DNA of 27,673 nucleotides. Source: Caryophanales bacterium UBA4856 (GTDB taxonomy: Bacteria > Bacillota_I > Bacilli_A > RFN20 > CAG-288). The translations under genes were made by a program, and so were the position numbers. The stretch is from NCBI GenBank assembly GCA_002399765.1, contig DHEG01000009.1:17124-44796 (forward strand), read 5' to 3'. Below are positions 23,797 through 27,673 of this stretch, piece by piece (position 1 is the first letter of the stretch; every line of letters starts with the position of its first letter). The notes beneath the pieces were generated by a model. It was not told the origin of the DNA. It made no database searches and worked only from the letters and a program-made list of their open reading frames with translations.

Positions 23797-26151
23797 CTAG
23801 CCCTTGATTCCGGCCCTGCCCATTCCGCGCATTATGTATTTCCTGAAGATTATGAACAGGAGGAGCAAGGGCACGGTAACGGCCACCGAGCCAGCCATCT
23901 GCACACCATACATGGTCTCGCCGGAACTATCGATGAAGGAATTCCTGATACCATTGGATATCAACTTGTAGGCATCCTTGCTGGCCACCAAATTAGGCCA
24001 GACATAGGCGTTCCAGGATCCCATCAATTCAAGTATAGTGATGGTGATAAGCGTGGGGGCGCAAAGCGGTACCATTACCGCCCAAAGGAACTGCCAGTCG
24101 GATTTGCCATCGACCTTGGCGGCCAAATAAAGTTCTTCCGGTATCTGCTTGAAGTTTTGGCGCAATAGGTAGATGTAGAAGACCGAAACGCAGAAGGGCA
24201 ATATCATGGCAAGGTAGGCGTCCATCAAGGTCGAGTCGGTGCTGATCCAGCCAAAGCTTGAGACCGTCAGGTAGTTGGTGATCACCATCATTTCGCCGGG
24301 GATCATCATCGTGGCGAGGAACACGTTGAACAAAGTGTCCCGGCCTTTGAACTTGAGGCGGGCAAAGGCGAAGGCGGAAAGGATGCAGGTGATCAAGACG
24401 CCCAAGGTCGAGAACACGCCTACCACGATGGTGTTCCTCATGTAGACGAGAAGGTTGGTCGTGGTGAACGCTTCAACGTAGTTGCTCCATGCAACGCTAT
24501 GGACAACTATGTTCTTTATGGTCCCGTCCGTGTTGTAGATGATGGTATCGGTACCGGGCCAGAAGGTAGGAGTGGTGACGCTTCTGATTTCGTCCTGCGA
24601 TTTAAGGGAAGTGATCAACATCCAGTAGAAGGGGAAGATTATGACCACCGCCATGACGATCAGGAACAGGTAGACAAGCCCAAGGTTGATCAGCTGGATG
24701 GCCTTTTCCCTCTTCTCCACCATTCCCAAGGTCTCGGTAGACTTGGAGCCGACAATGACAAGCCTCATCGAGGCGGTATCGACCAACTTGGGATCGTTGA
24801 CCACTTCCTCGGGCTTGTAATATTCAGCCAAGCCCTTTTTTATTCCCAAGGGATAGGCGGTTCGCGTCTTGTTAGCGAGCTTGACGTCGTCCAAAAGCCT
24901 GCTCTCCTCTTTGCGGAAGGCCTTGGATATGTATGAGGCCAAGGCGATGCGTTTCTCTTCCTTTACGTAGACTTCGTCCTTTGCCTTCTGGCGTTTCTCA
25001 AGCGGAAGGGAATCGGCCTTAATGACTCCGGACTTAAGACGTTGATAGGAACTCTCATGGGTCTGGCGAAGCCTCTTGTCGGCTTCGCCTATGACAATAT
25101 CGAAATGGGCCTTGATGTCCCTTGCGAGTTCCTTGGCCAAGGCCTTTACCTTGGCATCATTCTTTTCGCTTACGGCCTTGGCATCGGCTATCCTCTCGAG
25201 TATGTCATCCCGCCTCTCTTTCGTCTGGATCGATTCCTCGATGGCCTTCCTCTTGGCCTGGATGTTGGCCTTTTCCTTAGCGCTATCGATCAGATATTCG
25301 TATCTGGCCTTGGCCTTGGCCCTGCGCCTACCGAATCTGGAAGTCTCATAGGGGAGTTTGGCAAGATAGGAAGCACACTCATAGGCGAGATCGACCGCTG
25401 CCAACTGGAAGCCATCGCCCCCCGCCTTTTTGATCTCGTCCTTGGCTTTCGCAAAAGTCTGGCTCTTGGAATATTTGTATTCCAACACGGAGATCTTGGT
25501 TTTCAACGATTCGATTTCCAACTGGTACTTGGCTTTGCCTATGGAATCGCCCGGTTCGCCTTTGGCCGACTCCTTTTCCAGTTCCTTCTTGGTGGAGGTT
25601 ATTTCCACCTCGTATGAACTCAACACTTCCCCATTCAGGGAGCGGAGGAAGGACAGACCCTGGTTGAGCCTGGCGAACAAGGGTGCCATCTCGCCCGAAG
25701 GATTGAAATCCCCGTCGATGAACATCGATTTGCCAACCAGCGACTCGGCAGTGTTGGTGTCACGCCTTATTTCCTTTAGGATCTTGTGCTTGTAACTGTT
25801 CTTGAGCTCAGATAGTTGAAGCTTTATGGCATACCGCTTCCGCTTCTTCTCTCTCCTGATGGTCTTTTGGGCATTCCTGTGAAGTACCGAAGCAGAATGA
25901 AATTCCAACCGCTTGTCTTCGTCGAGGTTGACCAATTCCCTTTGGGCAAGGCCGAGGGCGACGGTACCATCCCGGCGAAGGGAGGCCAGCTCGTTCAGCT
26001 TGGCACGATAGGCTTTGGCGAAGGCAATCGAATCCTCGCCATCTCCGTAAGCTTCGGCAATGGCCTTGTCGATGTCCTTGGAAGCCTCGCCAAATGGTTT
26101 GGTGAGGAGATTCTCAAAATCGAGTTCGACCTTTTCTTTCTCGTTAGCCAT
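23797..26151 (-). CDS. MalG/UgpE-type ABC permease with giant charged N-terminal extension
   Basis: A 784-residue protein. The last 300 residues are a normal CUT1 permease: TM1 starts near 485 (LINLGLVYLFLIVMAVVIIFPFYWML), then come GVLITCILSAFAFARLKFKG and the ATPase-contact EAA loop EELYLAAKVDGKSDWQFLWAVMVP (672-695), ending in a TM helix near the C-terminus. The first 480 residues are a hydrophilic Lys/Glu/Ala/Arg-rich region with no signal peptide and no membrane segment, mostly helical with coiled-coil character. MalG-type proteins are normally about 270-300 residues. The extension should lie in the cytoplasm beside the ATPase. The start, two bases after the upstream permease stop, is preceded by GAGGGTG, so the frame is continuous. 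No frameshift is needed. Confidence 0.92.
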   Translation of the reverse strand: MANEKEKVELDFENLLTKPFGEASKDIDKAIAEAYGDGEDSIAFAKAYRAKLNELASLRRDGTVALGLAQRELVNLDEDKRLEFHSASVLHRNAQKTIRREKKRKRYAIKLQLSELKNSYKHKILKEIRRDTNTAESLVGKSMFIDGDFNPSGEMAPLFARLNQGLSFLRSLNGEVLSSYEVEITSTKKELEKESAKGEPGDSIGKAKYQLEIESLKTKISVLEYKYSKSQTFAKAKDEIKKAGGDGFQLAAVDLAYECASYLAKLPYETSRFGRRRAKAKARYEYLIDSAKEKANIQAKRKAIEESIQTKERRDDILERIADAKAVSEKNDAKVKALAKELARDIKAHFDIVIGEADKRLRQTHESSYQRLKSGVIKADSLPLEKRQKAKDEVYVKEEKRIALASYISKAFRKEESRLLDDVKLANKTRTAYPLGIKKGLAEYYKPEEVVNDPKLVDTASMRLVIVGSKSTETLGMVEKREKAIQLINLGLVYLFLIVMAVVIIFPFYWMLITSLKSQDEIRSVTTPTFWPGTDTIIYNTDGTIKNIVVHSVAWSNYVEAFTTTNLLVYMRNTIVVGVFSTLGVLITCILSAFAFARLKFKGRDTLFNVFLATMMIPGEMMVITNYLTVSSFGWISTDSTLMDAYLAMILPFCVSVFYIYLLRQNFKQIPEELYLAAKVDGKSDWQFLWAVMVPLCAPTLITITILELMGSWNAYVWPNLVASKDAYKLISNGIRNSFIDSSGETMYGVQMAGSVAVTVPLLLLFIIFRKYIMRGMGRAGIKG

Positions 26152-26152
26152 T

Positions 26153-27085
26153 TTAGTAATGCACCCTCTTCTTGGCTATCTCCATCTCGATGGCGGTGAA
26201 GACGAGGATCACGGCGAACAGCATGACAGCCGCGGCTGCCGCCCAACCGATCTGGCCATTGGCGCCATTGGAACTCAGCTGATCGTATATGTAGTAAACG
26301 ATGGTGTACATGTTGGGGTTGTTCTTGTTGCCGGTGGAGCTGGCATTCTCAAACAGACCTGCCACGCTGTCGTATTCCTTGAAGGCTCCGATGAACGAGG
26401 TGATGGTTATGTAGAGGATTTGGGGCGAAAGAAGGGGGACGGTGATCTTGCTAATGACCTTCCATTTCGGGGCCGAATCAATCCTGGCAGCATCGTAATA
26501 CTGCTTGTCTATGCCCTGTAGCCCCGAAGAGAAGATCAGGATCTTGTAGGGAAGGGATTGCCAGATTATGTATACGCACAGGGCAAACATTCCTGACCAT
26601 CGACTGGCAGATTTCGTAACCCAGAACTTGTTGCCTAAGCCGAACAGGTAGTTGAACACACCGGTGTTCGAGAAGATGACGCCAAACACCATGCCTATTG
26701 CGATGGTATTGGTCACGTAGGGCAGGAAGAAGATGGTCTGGAAGAACTTCTGCATAGCCGGGATCTTGTTCAAGGCGATGGAGATGACCAATGACAATAT
26801 GACAGAGATGGGAACGGTGACGAAGACGATTATCAGGGTGTTTGGAATTGCATAATTAATCACATCCAATTCCCTGGCATCCGAACGGGCACTATAGGGA
26901 ATCAAGCCCAACACGATCTTGTAATTGTCGAAGGAGAATCCTTGGCTGGATTGAGTAGCGTAGTTGTATTGCTTTAGGAACGAAATGCCGATAGTGTTAA
27001 TCAAAGGATAGAAGGTGAAAACGGCCATGAGGATAAGGGTGGGGGCGAGGTATAGCCAGGCTTTCCAGTTATTCTTTGATTGCAT
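26153..27085 (-). CDS. MalF/UgpA-type ABC permease
   Basis: A 310-residue CUT1 permease of normal length. TM1 is WLYLAPTLILMAVFTFYPLINTIGISF, followed by LIIVFVTVPISVILSLVISIALN and FFQTIFFLPYVTNTIAIGMVFGVIF. The EAA loop is DKQYYDAARIDSAPKWKVISKITVPLLSPQI, somewhat diverged in its first residues, and the last helix lies near AAAAVMLFAVILVFTAIEM. It pairs with the MalG-type permease encoded two bases downstream to form the channel. It starts three bases after the ATPase stop, with ATAAGG before the ATG, so the genes are tightly linked. The loop between TM1 and TM2 includes a longer stretch (FDNYKIVLGLIPYSARSDARELD). Confidence 0.92.
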   Translation of the reverse strand: MQSKNNWKAWLYLAPTLILMAVFTFYPLINTIGISFLKQYNYATQSSQGFSFDNYKIVLGLIPYSARSDARELDVINYAIPNTLIIVFVTVPISVILSLVISIALNKIPAMQKFFQTIFFLPYVTNTIAIGMVFGVIFSNTGVFNYLFGLGNKFWVTKSASRWSGMFALCVYIIWQSLPYKILIFSSGLQGIDKQYYDAARIDSAPKWKVISKITVPLLSPQILYITITSFIGAFKEYDSVAGLFENASSTGNKNNPNMYTIVYYIYDQLSSNGANGQIGWAAAAAVMLFAVILVFTAIEMEIAKKRVHY

Positions 27086-27088
27086 GGA

Positions 27089-27673
27089 CTACAGCCTTAT
27101 CCTTTCTTCGGTCTTGGCATCGAAGACGAAGGCCTTGTCGGCTCTTATCCCACACCTGATGTCTCCGACCGAAACCTGTTTGTCGCTAGAAAGCTCGGCT
27201 TTTATTACAGCCTTGGTGCAATTTGGATTGGAACCATTCAAGAGGATGTCCCTGCCAAGAATCGTGATGCTATCGACATGCATGCCAAATTCGGAATGAC
27301 CCTCGCCAAACAGGAATCCCTCAGGCCTTATGGCAACGAAGACAGGCTTCGGCTCATAGCCTTTGGCATTGGGCAAGACCTTGTCGTTACCGATGTAGAT
27401 GCCATCCGCCTTGATCTCCCCCTTAAAAGTATTTATAGGGGGATTGCCGAGAAACTGGGCAACGAATAGTTTCTTGGGATCGTTATAGACTTCCTGCGGA
27501 TCGCCCATCTGCTGCTCCACGCCGAGTTTCATGACGACGATCTGATCGCAGATGGACATGGCCTCTTCCTGATCGTGAGTGACGAACACGGTGGTGATGC
27601 CAGTCTCCTTCTGGATCCTCCTTATTTCCTCACGAGTCTGGATTCGCAAACGGGCATCGAGGTTTGACAAAGG
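27089..27673 (-). CDS. CUT1-type ABC transporter ATPase, 5' part outside window
   Basis: Only the C-terminal 194 residues are inside the window, and the frame is open to the right edge. The first residues PLSNLDARLR are the D-loop following Walker B. The switch histidine is in TVFVTHDQEEAM, and the end of the nucleotide-binding domain is GDPQEVYNDPKKLFVAQFLGNPPIN. A TOBE-type regulatory domain of the MalK/UgpC/MsmX group follows (VFVAIRPEGFLF, VDSITILGRDILL, VGDIRCGIRADKAFVFD). It energises the two permeases encoded directly downstream. Walker A and the LSGGQ signature are beyond the window. The TTG at 27670 is not the start, because family-conserved residues continue past it. Confidence 0.93.
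   Translation of the reverse strand, partial: PLSNLDARLRIQTREEIRRIQKETGITTVFVTHDQEEAMSICDQIVVMKLGVEQQMGDPQEVYNDPKKLFVAQFLGNPPINTFKGEIKADGIYIGNDKVLPNAKGYEPKPVFVAIRPEGFLFGEGHSEFGMHVDSITILGRDILLNGSNPNCTKAVIKAELSSDKQVSVGDIRCGIRADKAFVFDAKTEERIRL

Noticed and set aside
1..27673. Mobile element, CRISPR array or phage remnant
   Set aside because: No transposase, integrase, spaced direct repeats or phage structural genes were seen, and gene style and composition are uniform across the window.

Overview
The window looks like chromosome from an uncultured, probably host-associated member of the Bacilli, near the Erysipelotrichales/Mollicutes branch. This is inferred from gene content, not from a marker tree. 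Supporting points are the secG-rnr-smpB order, RqcP next to TilS without sporulation genes between them, a FolT-type vitamin transporter, many lipobox lipoproteins and strong AAGGAGGTGA-type ribosome binding sites. TGA is a normal stop and Trp is read from TGG, so this is not a code-4 mycoplasma. GC is near 50% and genes are tightly packed. No tRNA, rRNA, CRISPR array, transposase or phage gene was found.

Layout. 1-4000 (minus): two tandem family 2 membrane glycosyltransferases, then the ribosome-rescue protein RqcP and tRNA-Ile lysidine synthetase TilS, which runs off the left edge. 4093-7036: a small lipoprotein, the cysteine aminopeptidase PepC with its own terminator, and a divergent acidic lipoprotein of unknown function. 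7024-9803 (minus): a two-gene OpuF-type compatible-solute importer, made of an ATPase with a CBS region and a fused permease plus binding protein. 9804-10242 is an AT-rich divergent control region. 10243-13463: CTP synthase (plus), a folate-type ECF S component with a large internal insertion (minus), and SmpB. 13491-16444 (minus): RNase R with an unusual histidine-rich tail, and SecG, which has its own terminator. 16539-18913 (plus): two overlapping RDD-family membrane proteins with large extracytoplasmic insertions.

18947-27673 (minus) is the most interesting part. It is one compact operon that reads ATPase, permease, permease, solute-binding lipoprotein, staphylococcal-nuclease-like lipoprotein, OB-fold lipoprotein, zinc-ribbon membrane protein, and ends at a strong bidirectional terminator. 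The transporter belongs to the CUT1 (sugar-type) class by family. The co-encoded surface nuclease suggests nucleic-acid scavenging instead, similar to surface nucleases encoded with ABC transporters in mycoplasmas. The second permease carries about 480 extra, highly charged, largely helical residues ahead of its membrane domain, which is very unusual for a MalG-type subunit.
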